A DNA stretch of 22,249 bases from Parachlamydiales bacterium. Lineage in GTDB: Bacteria; Chlamydiota; Chlamydiia; Chlamydiales; Simkaniaceae. The notes below the pieces were generated by a model. That model saw only the letters and a list, made by a program, of their open reading frames with translations, did no database searches and was not told the origin of the DNA. A program made the position numbers and the translations under genes. The DNA lies in assembly GCA_030641465.1 (NCBI GenBank), contig DAOWHK010000052.1, forward strand, positions 1 to 22,249, in the 5' to 3' direction. This document shows, one piece after another, positions 1 through 7,408 of this stretch (position 1 is its first letter; each line of letters starts with the position of its first letter).

Positions 1-154
1 GTTTTGGCGAGTTCATCAAGTTCTCCTGTAAAGATTTTTTTTTATAAATCGTTCATCTACGCGAAGTCAATCTAAATTTACAACATTCTTATTTATTTTT
101 AGGGCGATTCATTTTATATTCCTACTCAAACATAACAATCAAAGTTGGTCACTA

Positions 155-1867
155 ATGAAATACAAAATCCAAACCGATGCAGACGGCAAGCAAATACTTG
201 AAACAGCGCTTATTGATTACGATCTCATTACTAATCCTCTTCTCAACAAAGGGATGGCTTTTACGCCAGAGGAAAGAGATGCTTTCGGACTCCATGGCCT
301 CCTCCCCCCACAGATCTCTACATTAGAGCAGCAACTCGACAGGTCCTACAAAATATTTCAAAACAAAGCAACAGATCTAGAAAAACACATATATTTGCGA
401 GATATCCAAGATTCCAACGAGACCCTCTTTTATTACTTCATAACAAAGCACATCACGGAATTACTTCCCTACATCTATACACCAGTTGTTGGACAAGGCT
501 GTCAAAAATTTAGTCATATCTATCGAAGGCCTCGTGGGATGTTTATTTCTTATCCAAATCGAGATAAAATGGACCAAATCCTTTCGAATGCAAGGTTTAA
601 TAATATTAAAATGATTGTGGTATCTGATGGAGAGCGTATTCTTGGTCTTGGAGATCAGGGAGCTGGAGGCATGGGAATCCCAATTGGCAAACTCTCTTTA
701 TATACAGCAGCTGCCGGAATTCACCCTAGGTCCACCCTTCCTATTCTTCTAGATGTAGGAACAAACAACCCTGATTTACTAAATGACCCTCTCTATATAG
801 GGTGGAAAAATCCACGTATCAGGGGCGAGGAATATGATAGATTCATAGAAACCTTTGTGACGGCTGTAAAAAAACGTTTCCCAAATGTTGTCTTGCAGTG
901 GGAAGATTTTTCCCAGCAAAATGCCACAACAATACTAGATCGTTATCAAGACAAACTTTGCACATTTAACGATGACATCCAAGGAACGGCCGCAGTTGTT
1001 ACATCAGCCCTAATTTCTGCAGTAAAAGTTGCAGGAGTGCCCCTTAATGAGCTACGCGTTGTCATGTCAGGTGCCGGATCTGCAGGATGCGGCATTAGCA
1101 ATCTCATCATAGAGCTTATGAAAGAAAAAGGTCTTAGTGAAAAAGAAGCCACCTCAAGATTTTATTTACTAAACAGTAAAGGACTTCTTACAGACGCTAC
1201 TCCAAATCTCTATTCTTTTCAGGAAAAATTCTGTCGCAATAGTCAAGAAATAAATACCTGGGGATGCGATCCTACTTCAAAAATTTCTCTTCTAGAAGTG
1301 ATCAAACACGTAAAACCACACATCTTAATTGGCGTTTCGGGCAGAGCAAACCTCTTTACAAAAGAGATCGTAACAGAAATGGCCTCGCATGTAGCGCAGC
1401 CTATTATCTTTCCCCTATCAAATCCTACATCTTGCTCAGAAGCTGACCCAGCAGATCTTATGAAATGGACTCAAAATCGAGTAATCATCGGCACAGGAAG
1501 CCCTTTTCCCGATGTCATTCGAGATGGAAAACCATTCCGCGTCGATCAAATCAACAACTCTTATATCTTCCCAGGCGTTGGCCTCGGGACCATTGCTTCA
1601 AAAGCCACCCGTATTACAGATTCCATGATGCTTGCTGCCGCAAAAGCTTTAGCAAATGCATCTCCATCAAATGGGGATCTAAAAGGAAACCTTCTTCCAC
1701 CGCTAACAGACATACGAAATGTCACAGTCCAAGTTGCAAAAGGCGTTGCAAAAGAAGCTATGAAAGCGGGCGTTGCAAACGAGATAAGTGATGATGAGCT
1801 CGAGAAAAATATCAAAGATACTGTGTGGAATCCAACCTATTATAGCTTTAAAAAGGCGGAAAAATAA
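155..1867 (+). CDS. maeA: NAD-type malic enzyme (malate dehydrogenase, decarboxylating)
   Basis: Oxidatively decarboxylates malate to pyruvate in the cytoplasm, making NADH. The 570-residue product has the length and layout of the large malic enzymes such as E. coli MaeA (about 565 residues). The entry motif YTPVVGQGC is at residues 109-117 with RRPRGMFISY soon after. The substrate/metal segment LGLGDQGAGGMGIPIGKL is near 163-180 and carries the catalytic lysine. The family signature FNDDIQGTAAV near 271-281 supplies metal-binding aspartates. A Rossmann loop GAGSAGCGI follows near 306-314, and GVSGRANLFT and PLSNPTS lie later. All key residues appear present. The start at 155 is the first ATG, has no strong Shine-Dalgarno sequence, and follows an AT-rich 154-base leader in which I find no convincing promoter. 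The gene ends directly at a terminator. Confidence 0.97.
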   Translation: MKYKIQTDADGKQILETALIDYDLITNPLLNKGMAFTPEERDAFGLHGLLPPQISTLEQQLDRSYKIFQNKATDLEKHIYLRDIQDSNETLFYYFITKHITELLPYIYTPVVGQGCQKFSHIYRRPRGMFISYPNRDKMDQILSNARFNNIKMIVVSDGERILGLGDQGAGGMGIPIGKLSLYTAAAGIHPRSTLPILLDVGTNNPDLLNDPLYIGWKNPRIRGEEYDRFIETFVTAVKKRFPNVVLQWEDFSQQNATTILDRYQDKLCTFNDDIQGTAAVVTSALISAVKVAGVPLNELRVVMSGAGSAGCGISNLIIELMKEKGLSEKEATSRFYLLNSKGLLTDATPNLYSFQEKFCRNSQEINTWGCDPTSKISLLEVIKHVKPHILIGVSGRANLFTKEIVTEMASHVAQPIIFPLSNPTSCSEADPADLMKWTQNRVIIGTGSPFPDVIRDGKPFRVDQINNSYIFPGVGLGTIASKATRITDSMMLAAAKALANASPSNGDLKGNLLPPLTDIRNVTVQVAKGVAKEAMKAGVANEISDDELEKNIKDTVWNPTYYSFKKAEK

Positions 1868-1899
1868 AAAAAAGCCGAAGAAAATCTTCGGCTTTTTTC
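1866..1899. terminator. Bidirectional intrinsic terminator between maeA and the LRR gene
   Basis: A perfect stem (AAGCCGAAGA / TCTTCGGCTT, AAA loop) is flanked by an A-run on the left and a T-run on the right, so it can stop transcription on both strands. It begins at the maeA stop codon and faces the 3' end of the minus-strand LRR gene. Confidence 0.92.
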
Positions 1900-2027
1900 A
1901 ATCTACTATATATACAAATTATTGTTTTACATACGCGTCAGCAAGACCTGGAGCGCTTCCAAGCGACTTCCCTTCATGTATATAATTCATAGGCTGGGAT
2001 AGGAAAAACTCTAAAGGTTGATACTGT

Positions 2028-2750
2028 TTATGAATATAATCGATAAAAGACTCTACCATTATCATTCCAACGAGGATCAGAAGAAAAATCGAAAGATACA
2101 GTAACATTTGCAGCAATCAGAAAAAATGTGTTAGGAAGTTTATCACAAATTGGTCCAACATCTCCCTGAAAACTAACAACTGAATCATCTACAATCGAAA
2201 GATGTCTTAAGGATGTAAAATATCCAAGTTCTCGTGGAATTCTTTGAGCGCCGTGTAAATGCACTTCTAAAGTTTCTATTTCACTAAGATCACAAATATT
2301 GAGTAACCAATCGGGAAATCGCCGAGCTTGTTCCTCTTGAGACAAATCTCTGATCTCTTCTTGTAAAAGATACTCTTCCCCACCTGGCAACTGTCTCCAA
2401 AAAGCAAGCTTACTCTCAATAATACCTTGCGTAAGATCTTCTATCTCAGGCAAACGTTCAAGCCTAGATCTAATTACACTTAAGTAATCTGCTCTAAAGC
2501 CATCGTCTTGTAGTATATCTTCTTCAGGAAAAACTTGATTCAAAATATTAGTCGCAACCAGGTAACCAATAGGTCCTGCCAAAATCGAAGCAAAAGAATA
2601 AACCGCCCACGAAAACCCAGCACTCGCAAACACAGCTAGCCCCACAATGATTGAAAGAGCTATGATTTCTACTTTACGCTCTAAAATATTTTCAAAGAAA
2701 TTTTGCGGTTGATTTACCTCAAAACTTGGAGAAGGTTCTACTGCACTCAT
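2028..2750 (-). CDS. Leucine-rich-repeat protein with Inc-like hydrophobic hairpin
   Basis: A 240-residue protein of unknown function. Residues about 28-70 form a long two-lobed hydrophobic stretch (two likely membrane helices with a very short loop), the layout typical of chlamydial inclusion-membrane (Inc) proteins. After an acidic, helical middle (75-145), residues about 157-220 resemble leucine-rich repeats, clearest at IPRELGYFTSLRHLSI. There is no cleavable signal peptide, which would fit type III export, but that is inference. It starts 5 bases after the carbonic anhydrase stop with AAGGAG upstream, so the two are probably co-transcribed. The reading frame stops at 2028, yet a shifted frame stays open to 1919, next to the shared terminator, so the C-terminus may be frameshifted. 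Eukaryotic-like LRR effector and Inc protein are the main options. Confidence 0.7.
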   Translation of the reverse strand: MSAVEPSPSFEVNQPQNFFENILERKVEIIALSIIVGLAVFASAGFSWAVYSFASILAGPIGYLVATNILNQVFPEEDILQDDGFRADYLSVIRSRLERLPEIEDLTQGIIESKLAFWRQLPGGEEYLLQEEIRDLSQEEQARRFPDWLLNICDLSEIETLEVHLHGAQRIPRELGYFTSLRHLSIVDDSVVSFQGDVGPICDKLPNTFFLIAANVTVSFDFSSDPRWNDNGRVFYRLYS

Positions 2751-2755
2751 CGTTT

Positions 2756-3397
2756 TTACTCCTTGAAAATTGCAAAAACTTTTTGCTTTTCGCTATAAAT
2801 ACTTAAAGTGCCTCGATCAAAATACCACCCATGTAAACGAACTTTTCCACTAATAACTCTTTCCTCAATCCAAGGAAACGTTCTAAGGTTTTTTAGTGAG
2901 ACGAGAATGCTTTCTTTTTCACACAAATGCCTTTTTTCTGATAATGGAAGCGCCTGATGTTCTTGCAAGATTTTATCCTTGGCAGTTGATGCGATTTGCA
3001 CCCAAGAGGAGATAAAACTTGGCTTCTTATTTTGTTTAGGACACTCAGGTAATAATGCGGCAATGCCCCCACAATTAAAATGACCCATTACAATGATGTG
3101 ATCTACCTCTAAATATAAAACCGCATGCTCAAGCGCAGCACTTGTTGCATGAACGTTATCTCTATCATTATGTTGATAAGGGGGAATAAGAGCCGCAATA
3201 TTGCGATGAACAAAGAGCTCTCCCATTTCAGCACCCATTAAAGAACTGGGGTCGACAAGAGAATCGCTGCATCCTATCACCATCACTTTTGGTGATTGTC
3301 CTTTTTCCACGGATTGAATATAGGAAGAGTTAGATGCACAGTTTTCCTGAGAAAAATGAGTAACACCTTGAAGAAGCTTTGAGATGATATCAGACAT
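2756..3397 (-). CDS. Beta-class carbonic anhydrase, active-site Arg replaced
   Basis: Beta-carbonic anhydrases interconvert CO2 and bicarbonate with a zinc held by two Cys and one His. The 213-residue protein has normal family length and order: CSDS at 43-46 (zinc Cys43, Asp45), GAEMGELFVHRNIAALIPPY around 55-74, HATSAALEHAV around 83-93, and HFNCGG at 106-111 (zinc His106, Cys109). In the family the first motif reads CxDSR, whose Asp-Arg pair controls zinc coordination; here the codon is CTT, giving Leu47, one base from an Arg codon. The enzyme may be altered or inactive. The start is the ATG at 3397; no clear Shine-Dalgarno precedes it. It lies just downstream of tRNA-Tyr on the same strand and could share the tRNA promoter. 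Confidence 0.9.
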   Translation of the reverse strand: MSDIISKLLQGVTHFSQENCASNSSYIQSVEKGQSPKVMVIGCSDSLVDPSSLMGAEMGELFVHRNIAALIPPYQHNDRDNVHATSAALEHAVLYLEVDHIIVMGHFNCGGIAALLPECPKQNKKPSFISSWVQIASTAKDKILQEHQALPLSEKRHLCEKESILVSLKNLRTFPWIEERVISGKVRLHGWYFDRGTLSIYSEKQKVFAIFKE

Positions 3398-3424
3398 AAT
3401 TTTTAATAAAGAAATAGAAAAATT

Positions 3425-3506
3425 TGGGGGCGGTGTGACTCGAACACACGAAGACCGAAGTCGAGGGAGTTACAGTCCCTTGCAATTGCCGCTATGCGAC
3501 ACCCCC
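3425..3506 (-). tRNA. tRNA-Tyr (anticodon GTA)
   Basis: Read on the minus strand it folds as a class II tRNA with a long variable arm: acceptor GGGGGTG pairs with CGCCCCC (one G-U), anticodon loop CTGTAAC gives GTA, T-loop GTTCGAGTC. Discriminator A; the 3' CCA is not encoded. It lies 26 bases downstream of tRNA-Thr, same strand. Confidence 0.97.
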
Positions 3507-3532
3507 GCAAATTATGTTAGTGCTAAAAAATA

Positions 3533-3605
3533 TGCTGGCGAAAGGAATTGAACCCTCAACCGTCCGATTACAAGTCGGGTGCTCTACCAATTGAGCTACA
3601 CCAGC
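3533..3605 (-). tRNA. tRNA-Thr (anticodon TGT)
   Basis: On the minus strand, acceptor GCTGGTG pairs with CGCCAGC; D-arm TAGCTCAATTGGTAGAGCA; anticodon loop CTTGTAA gives TGT; T-loop GTTCAATTC. Discriminator A, no encoded CCA. It is first in a Thr-Tyr tRNA pair. Confidence 0.97.
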
Positions 3606-3623
3606 AAAACAATATATCGCAGG

Positions 3624-3652
3624 ATTATATCAAACGTTTTTTTTTGACTCAA
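3624..3652 (-). promoter_or_regulatory. Sigma-70-type promoter of the tRNA-Thr/Tyr unit
   Basis: On the minus strand, TTGAGT and TATAAT are separated by 17 bases. Expected transcription start is near 3617, about a dozen bases before tRNA-Thr. The -35 box overlaps the last codon and stop of the SEC-C gene. The unit may continue into carbonic anhydrase. Confidence 0.75.
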
Positions 3653-3972
3653 GTCTGTTTTTCGTCTACTTCCTCATCTTTTGGCTCAATGATTGGTTTT
3701 TCCACTGGTAATACGCTACCAGGTTTTGTAACTTTATCTTTAAGCGACGGTGCATTTTGAGGAGTTGACATCTCCTTTGTAACAGTTTCGTTCACATTTT
3801 GCTGGAAAAGTCCGCTTAATTTGGAAACTCCTGGCATGTCTATAGACATCTTTGGAGCGGCAGGTGTAATTTTATCTGCAAGTTTTTGGATAGGAGTTTT
3901 CATTGCGCAGCATTTTTTGAACTTCTTTCCAGATCCACAAGGGCAAGGGTCATTTCTCCCAACTTTATCCAT
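3649..3972 (-). CDS. Small SEC-C zinc-motif protein
   Basis: The N-terminal 22 residues are a textbook SEC-C motif ([18 protein letters not shown]), the zinc-binding element found at the C-terminus of SecA and in small adaptor-like proteins. In SecA it contacts SecB and ribosomes; the role of stand-alone versions is mostly unknown. The remaining 85 residues (total 107) are polar, rich in Pro, Lys, Glu and Thr, with no recognisable fold and probably largely disordered. The start ATG at 3972 follows GGTGG. It is transcribed divergently from the TtcA-like gene, with a candidate promoter at 4004-4033. It is not a SecA fragment in any evident way: no adjoining secA sequence exists. Confidence 0.85.
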   Translation of the reverse strand: MDKVGRNDPCPCGSGKKFKKCCAMKTPIQKLADKITPAAPKMSIDMPGVSKLSGLFQQNVNETVTKEMSTPQNAPSLKDKVTKPGSVLPVEKPIIEPKDEEVDEKQT

Positions 3973-4003
3973 TTTTCCACCAATTATTATGAACTAAAGA
4001 AAA

Positions 4004-4033
4004 ATTATAGTGAGCACTTCAATTGAAGTCCAA
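4004..4033 (-). promoter_or_regulatory. Candidate promoter for the SEC-C gene
   Basis: TATAAT on the minus strand (4004-4009) with TGGACT or TTGGAC 17-18 bases upstream. The -10 is perfect, the -35 weak. It implies a leader of roughly 25 bases. The 14-bp palindrome at 4016-4029 sits in its spacer and -35. Confidence 0.5.
4016..4029. repeat. Perfect 14-bp palindrome between divergent promoters
   Basis: ACTTCAATTGAAGT equals its own reverse complement. It overlaps the -35 region of the SEC-C promoter and lies 15 bases upstream of the -35 of the TtcA-like operon, a position expected of an operator. No regulator is identified. Confidence 0.5.
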
Positions 4034-4044
4034 CGCAATCGTGA

Positions 4045-4073
4045 TTGATATTTTGAGAACTTTCCTGTATACT
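4045..4073 (+). promoter_or_regulatory. Sigma-70-type promoter of the ttcA-like/putP-like/surE operon
   Basis: TTGATA (4045-4050), 17-base spacer, TATACT (4068-4073). The expected start near 4080 lies downstream of the earlier in-frame ATG at 4023 and about 12 bases before the ATG at 4092, so it decides the gene start. Confidence 0.8.
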
Positions 4074-4091
4074 AATGTAAAAAAAATTTTT

Positions 4092-4817
4092 ATGTGGACA
4101 AAACTCGGAAAAAAATTAGAGAGCACCTGCCGAAAGGCTCTTTTCGACTATAATCTAATTGTTGATAACACCCCTGTTGCTATTGCTCTAAGTGGTGGAA
4201 AAGACAGCATAACACTGCTTTATCTACTCCATCTTATCAGCGGAAAAGGATTCCCCCCTTTTGATCTTCATGCCATCCACGTTTCAGGAGAATTTTCCTG
4301 TGGAGCTTCTGTTCATGAAGATTATTTAAAAAAAATTTGCGACAAGTTAAATGTTTCCCTGACAATCTGCGAGTCGCAGCAAAAAAAAGAAACTTTGGCC
4401 TGCTACCGGTGCTCGAGAGAGCGACGTCGATTAATCTTTGATGCAGCAAAAGAAAAAGGGTGTAAAATGGTTGCCTTTGGTCACCACCGAGACGACAGCA
4501 TAGAAACCCTCCTAATGAACCTCCTCCATAAGGCAGAGTTTGCAGCAAATCTCCCAAAAGTCCCTATGATTGATTATGGAATCACAATTATCCGCCCTCT
4601 TATTTATATTTCAGAAAAAGAAATCCTCAGTTTTGCAAAACTTAATGGCTTCGCAAGAATTACTTGTCAGTGCCCTGTAGGACAAAATTCTAAAAGACGT
4701 TCCGCTAAAAATCTTCTTGATGAAATGGAGCGCTGCTTTCCAAATACGCGCAAAAATCTCGCTCAGGTGGCAAAAAGTCACGGATTAACAAAAGCACTAA
4801 ACAAAAAGAGACCATAA
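4092..4817 (+). CDS. TtcA-family PP-loop protein (probable tRNA thiolation enzyme)
   Basis: TtcA uses ATP and a [4Fe-4S] cluster to 2-thiolate cytidine 32 of some tRNAs. The 241-residue product shows the PP-loop SGGKDS at 34-39, CYRCSRERRR at 104-113 (the CxxC that helps hold the cluster in TtcA), GHHRDDSIETLLMNLL at 130-145, and a third cysteine site CQC at 192-194. It is somewhat shorter than E. coli TtcA (about 311 residues). I start at 4092 (Met-Trp-Thr) because the promoter at 4045-4073 lies inside the longer reading frame that begins at 4023; no Shine-Dalgarno is visible in the short leader. Its stop overlaps the next start by one base, so it is translationally linked to the symporter gene. 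Another PP-loop tRNA-modifying role is possible. Confidence 0.85.
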   Translation: MWTKLGKKLESTCRKALFDYNLIVDNTPVAIALSGGKDSITLLYLLHLISGKGFPPFDLHAIHVSGEFSCGASVHEDYLKKICDKLNVSLTICESQQKKETLACYRCSRERRRLIFDAAKEKGCKMVAFGHHRDDSIETLLMNLLHKAEFAANLPKVPMIDYGITIIRPLIYISEKEILSFAKLNGFARITCQCPVGQNSKRRSAKNLLDEMERCFPNTRKNLAQVAKSHGLTKALNKKRP

Positions 4818-6250
4818 TGCAATTAGCTCACACACTTGCCTTGATTTTATATACATCCATTCTTTTCGTCATCGGCTTTACAACCTATAAACGCAATCAA
4901 TCTTCCGACGATTTTATCATCGGCAGCAGGTCTTTGAATTACTGGGTTACAGCGCTTGCAGCGCATGCGAGTGACATGGGAACTTGGCTTTTCCTAGGGT
5001 TTCCAGTCGTCGTTTTTACAACTGGATTATTTGATAGCTGGTTTGCTGTTGGACTTACACTCTTTATGTTTCTAAATTGGCACTACGTCGCCCCTAAACT
5101 CCGAATAAAAACGGAGGAGTATGGAAGCTTAACCTTTTCCTCTTTTTTCGAGAGTCGCTTTGCAGACACCTCAGGACTCATTCGTATTTTTACAGCAATC
5201 ATCTCTCTTATTTTCTTCACCATTTATATTTCAGCAGGAATTGTGGGTGTTGGAATCATGATCGAATCTCTTTTTGGGATTAGCTATCATATCGGCATCT
5301 CAGTTGGAATGTGTATCGTGATCCCCTACCTTTTTATTGGAGGCTATCGCACCCTTGCCTGGATTGATCTTTTTCAAGGACTTTTTCTTCTTTGCGTAAT
5401 CGTTTTCGTGCCGCTCTACGTCCTTCCAAAAGTCGGAGGAGTTCAGGAAATTGTTAGAGTCATAAAGTTCAAACAATTATCAATGACAATGTTTCCAAGT
5501 TTTACCCTAAAAACTTTTCTGCAAATCCTTTTTACAATAGCAGGTTGGGGTCTTGGTTATTTTGGCCAGCCTCATATCGCCACAAAATTTATGGGCATTG
5601 AGCATGTAAAAGACATGAAGAAATCTAAATACGTCGGAATGACATGGCAAGTCATTGTCTTAAGCGCTGCAGTCTGCGTTGGTCTTGTGGCAATTTCTTA
5701 TTTTCAGGGAGGCATTTCTGATCCTCAGCTTATTTTCATTACTATGGTACAAGATCTCTTTACACCCTTTATCGCAGCCTTTATCCTTTGCGCAATCCTT
5801 GCAGCGACGATTTCAACAATGGACTCCCAAATTCTCGTTCTTGCCTCAAGCTTAACAGAAGATTTTTATAAAAGAATTTTTCGAAAAAGTGCAACATCAA
5901 AGGAGCTTCTCATTGTTTCAAGAGTCTCGGTGATACTCATTGCTCTTTTTTCCTACTGCATAGCCTATTTCAAGATCAGTACTATTTACTCACTCGTCTA
6001 CTTTGCCTGGTCAGGACTTGGCGCATCTTTTGGCCCCATATTACTTTTTAGTCTTTTTTCAAAGTCTACAAATCGCTATGGAGCATGGGCCGGCCTCCTC
6101 ACTGGCAGTATAGTTTCTGGCCTATGGCCAACAATTAATAAGCATTTGGACATTATGAATATCCCTTCCCTTATTCCAGGTTTTGGTTTAAGTTGCATTG
6201 CTATCTATCTTGTGTCGCAAATCACCAAAAAACGGAGCATATCTATATGA
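4817..6250 (+). CDS. PutP-like sodium:solute symporter (SSS family)
   Basis: A 477-residue inner-membrane transporter with 12-13 hydrophobic segments spread over its whole length. It aligns by eye with E. coli PutP (Na+/proline): FTTYKRNQSSDDFIIGSRSL near 21-40, ASDMGTW near 51-57, LIFFTIYISAGIV, GWGLGYFGQPHI, the Na+-site segment ISTMDSQ, and PGFG near the C-terminus. Asp53 matches PutP Asp55, and the ST pair of the second Na+ segment is kept. The residue at PutP Ser57, important for Na+/proline, is Gly here with Thr next to it, so the substrate may not be proline. The ATG overlaps the stop of the preceding gene by one base, and its own stop overlaps the surE ATG, so all three are one operon. 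Confidence 0.9.
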   Translation: MQLAHTLALILYTSILFVIGFTTYKRNQSSDDFIIGSRSLNYWVTALAAHASDMGTWLFLGFPVVVFTTGLFDSWFAVGLTLFMFLNWHYVAPKLRIKTEEYGSLTFSSFFESRFADTSGLIRIFTAIISLIFFTIYISAGIVGVGIMIESLFGISYHIGISVGMCIVIPYLFIGGYRTLAWIDLFQGLFLLCVIVFVPLYVLPKVGGVQEIVRVIKFKQLSMTMFPSFTLKTFLQILFTIAGWGLGYFGQPHIATKFMGIEHVKDMKKSKYVGMTWQVIVLSAAVCVGLVAISYFQGGISDPQLIFITMVQDLFTPFIAAFILCAILAATISTMDSQILVLASSLTEDFYKRIFRKSATSKELLIVSRVSVILIALFSYCIAYFKISTIYSLVYFAWSGLGASFGPILLFSLFSKSTNRYGAWAGLLTGSIVSGLWPTINKHLDIMNIPSLIPGFGLSCIAIYLVSQITKKRSISI

Positions 6251-7056
6251 GTCAAAAACCTCGTATCTTGATTACTAATGACGATGGAATAAACGCGCCG
6301 GGATTAAAAAAACTTTGGGAACCTGTAAAAGATTTCGCAGACGTCTTTATCGTGGCCCCCTCGACCGAGCAATCGGGTGTCGGAGCTGGAATTACCTTTT
6401 TTAAACCCGTTCACTTTGAAAAAGTCAAATGGGTAGACGACACACCTGCTTGGAAAGTTGGCGGCACGCCAGCTGACTGCGTCAAAGTCGCAATTGGCGC
6501 TCTTCTCGACTCCCCTCCAGATTTGATTATTTCTGGAGTAAACAAAGGATCAAATGCGGGAAGAAATGTACTTTATAGCGGAACAGTTGGTGGCGTTATT
6601 GAAGGAGTTCTCCGAAAAATTCCAGGGATTGCCTTCTCCTATTCGGACGGAGATACTGCTCATTACCCACATGTAAAAAAATTCATTCCAAGCCTTATCA
6701 AACATTTTTTAGAACACCCAATCGCAGACGGCACTCTCATGAATGTCAACTTCCCTCACGTTGCAGATGAAATGATCAAAGGATATAGAATGGCACGTCA
6801 AGGAAAAAGTTTATGGATTGAAACCCCTGAAATTAATAATCAGGGCGATGGAGTTTCTCATTATCATATGCGCGGAAAACCTGCTGAGTATACCGAACAT
6901 AGTGAAAGTGATATCTATCTTCTTAACAAAGGATATATTACTGTTGTCCCAATTCACATAGATGAGCTAACAGACCACAGTCTGCTGAAAGCCCATAAAC
7001 CCCTATTTGATGAATTGCTCAACGCAAGCTTCCCTCCAGTGCATTTTCAGAAATAA
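6247..7056 (+). CDS. surE: 5'/3'-nucleotidase SurE
   Basis: SurE is a metal-dependent phosphatase that removes phosphate from nucleoside 5'- and 3'-monophosphates. The 269-residue product has the N-terminal ITNDDGINAPG with metal ligands Asp12-Asp13, EQSGVG with Ser43, VGGTPADCVK near 71-80 and SGVNKGSNAGRN near 96-107 with Asn99, all standard for the family. The start is the ATG at 6247, which forms an ATGA overlap with the symporter stop; an upstream in-frame extension into the symporter gene adds no SurE-like sequence. The last 38 bases run against the minus-strand lipoprotein remnant (convergent overlap). Confidence 0.96.
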   Translation: MSQKPRILITNDDGINAPGLKKLWEPVKDFADVFIVAPSTEQSGVGAGITFFKPVHFEKVKWVDDTPAWKVGGTPADCVKVAIGALLDSPPDLIISGVNKGSNAGRNVLYSGTVGGVIEGVLRKIPGIAFSYSDGDTAHYPHVKKFIPSLIKHFLEHPIADGTLMNVNFPHVADEMIKGYRMARQGKSLWIETPEINNQGDGVSHYHMRGKPAEYTEHSESDIYLLNKGYITVVPIHIDELTDHSLLKAHKPLFDELLNASFPPVHFQK

Positions 7057-7408
7057 CCGCATGGAGCTTATGCAATGCCTCTCTTTGGCACTCCTCCATT
7101 AAAGGCTCCATTCCGTCGATTGCATAAACTCTCTTGTATTCTTCAAAAAGCAAAGCACTTAACACACTTTCATCGAAAATCCCTTCTTCTTTAAGAGAAA
7201 GGATTTTCCCTTTAACCATAAGGTCTACAAGTTTCTCATAATCCTTTTTTAACTTCGGACAAATTTTTCGAAAATCTTCCGTTTACTCTACCTTCTTAAG
7301 CTCTACAATCATTTTTTTGATTGTTGCGGCAGCTTCTGTCTGGCACTCCTCAAGAGACTCTGGAGCGCATCCAACACAAAGCACAAGAAGGCTAATCAGA
7401 TAAATCAC
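7019..7408 (-). pseudogene. Small lipoprotein gene interrupted by an in-frame stop
   Basis: A single minus-strand frame encodes a lipoprotein-like start and a long helical tail, split by one TAA (7283-7285). The first part (7283-7408, 41 codons) starts at GTG after GAGGAG, or at TTG 7423, which would give the signal MRRLAVIYLISLLVLCVGC; the last Cys would be lipidated. After the TAA the same frame stays open for 87 codons to 7019 with protein-like content (ICPKLKKDYEKLVDLMVKGK, then FEEYKRVYAIDGMEPLMEEC). The second part has an internal ATG at 7219 but no ribosome site. The gene begins inside the end of the D-Ala-D-Ala dipeptidase gene, so they look like an operon. It could be a pseudogene, a sequencing error, or a working 41-residue lipoprotein plus remnant. 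No family is recognised. Confidence 0.65.

Noticed and set aside
1..154. End of another gene or a promoter upstream of maeA
   Set aside because: No open frame with protein-like content, and only weak -10-like TATATT at 115-120 without a matching -35.
3548..3760. 70-residue plus-strand frame starting within tRNA-Thr
   Set aside because: Antisense to the tRNA and to the end of the SEC-C gene; no signals support it.
4023..4091. Longer start for the TtcA-like gene at ATG 4023
   Set aside because: The near-consensus promoter at 4045-4073 lies within this extension, so it would not be transcribed from that promoter.
4237..4557. 106-residue minus-strand frame over the TtcA-like gene
   Set aside because: Wholly antisense to a gene with intact PP-loop and cysteine motifs; no ribosome site or promoter of its own.
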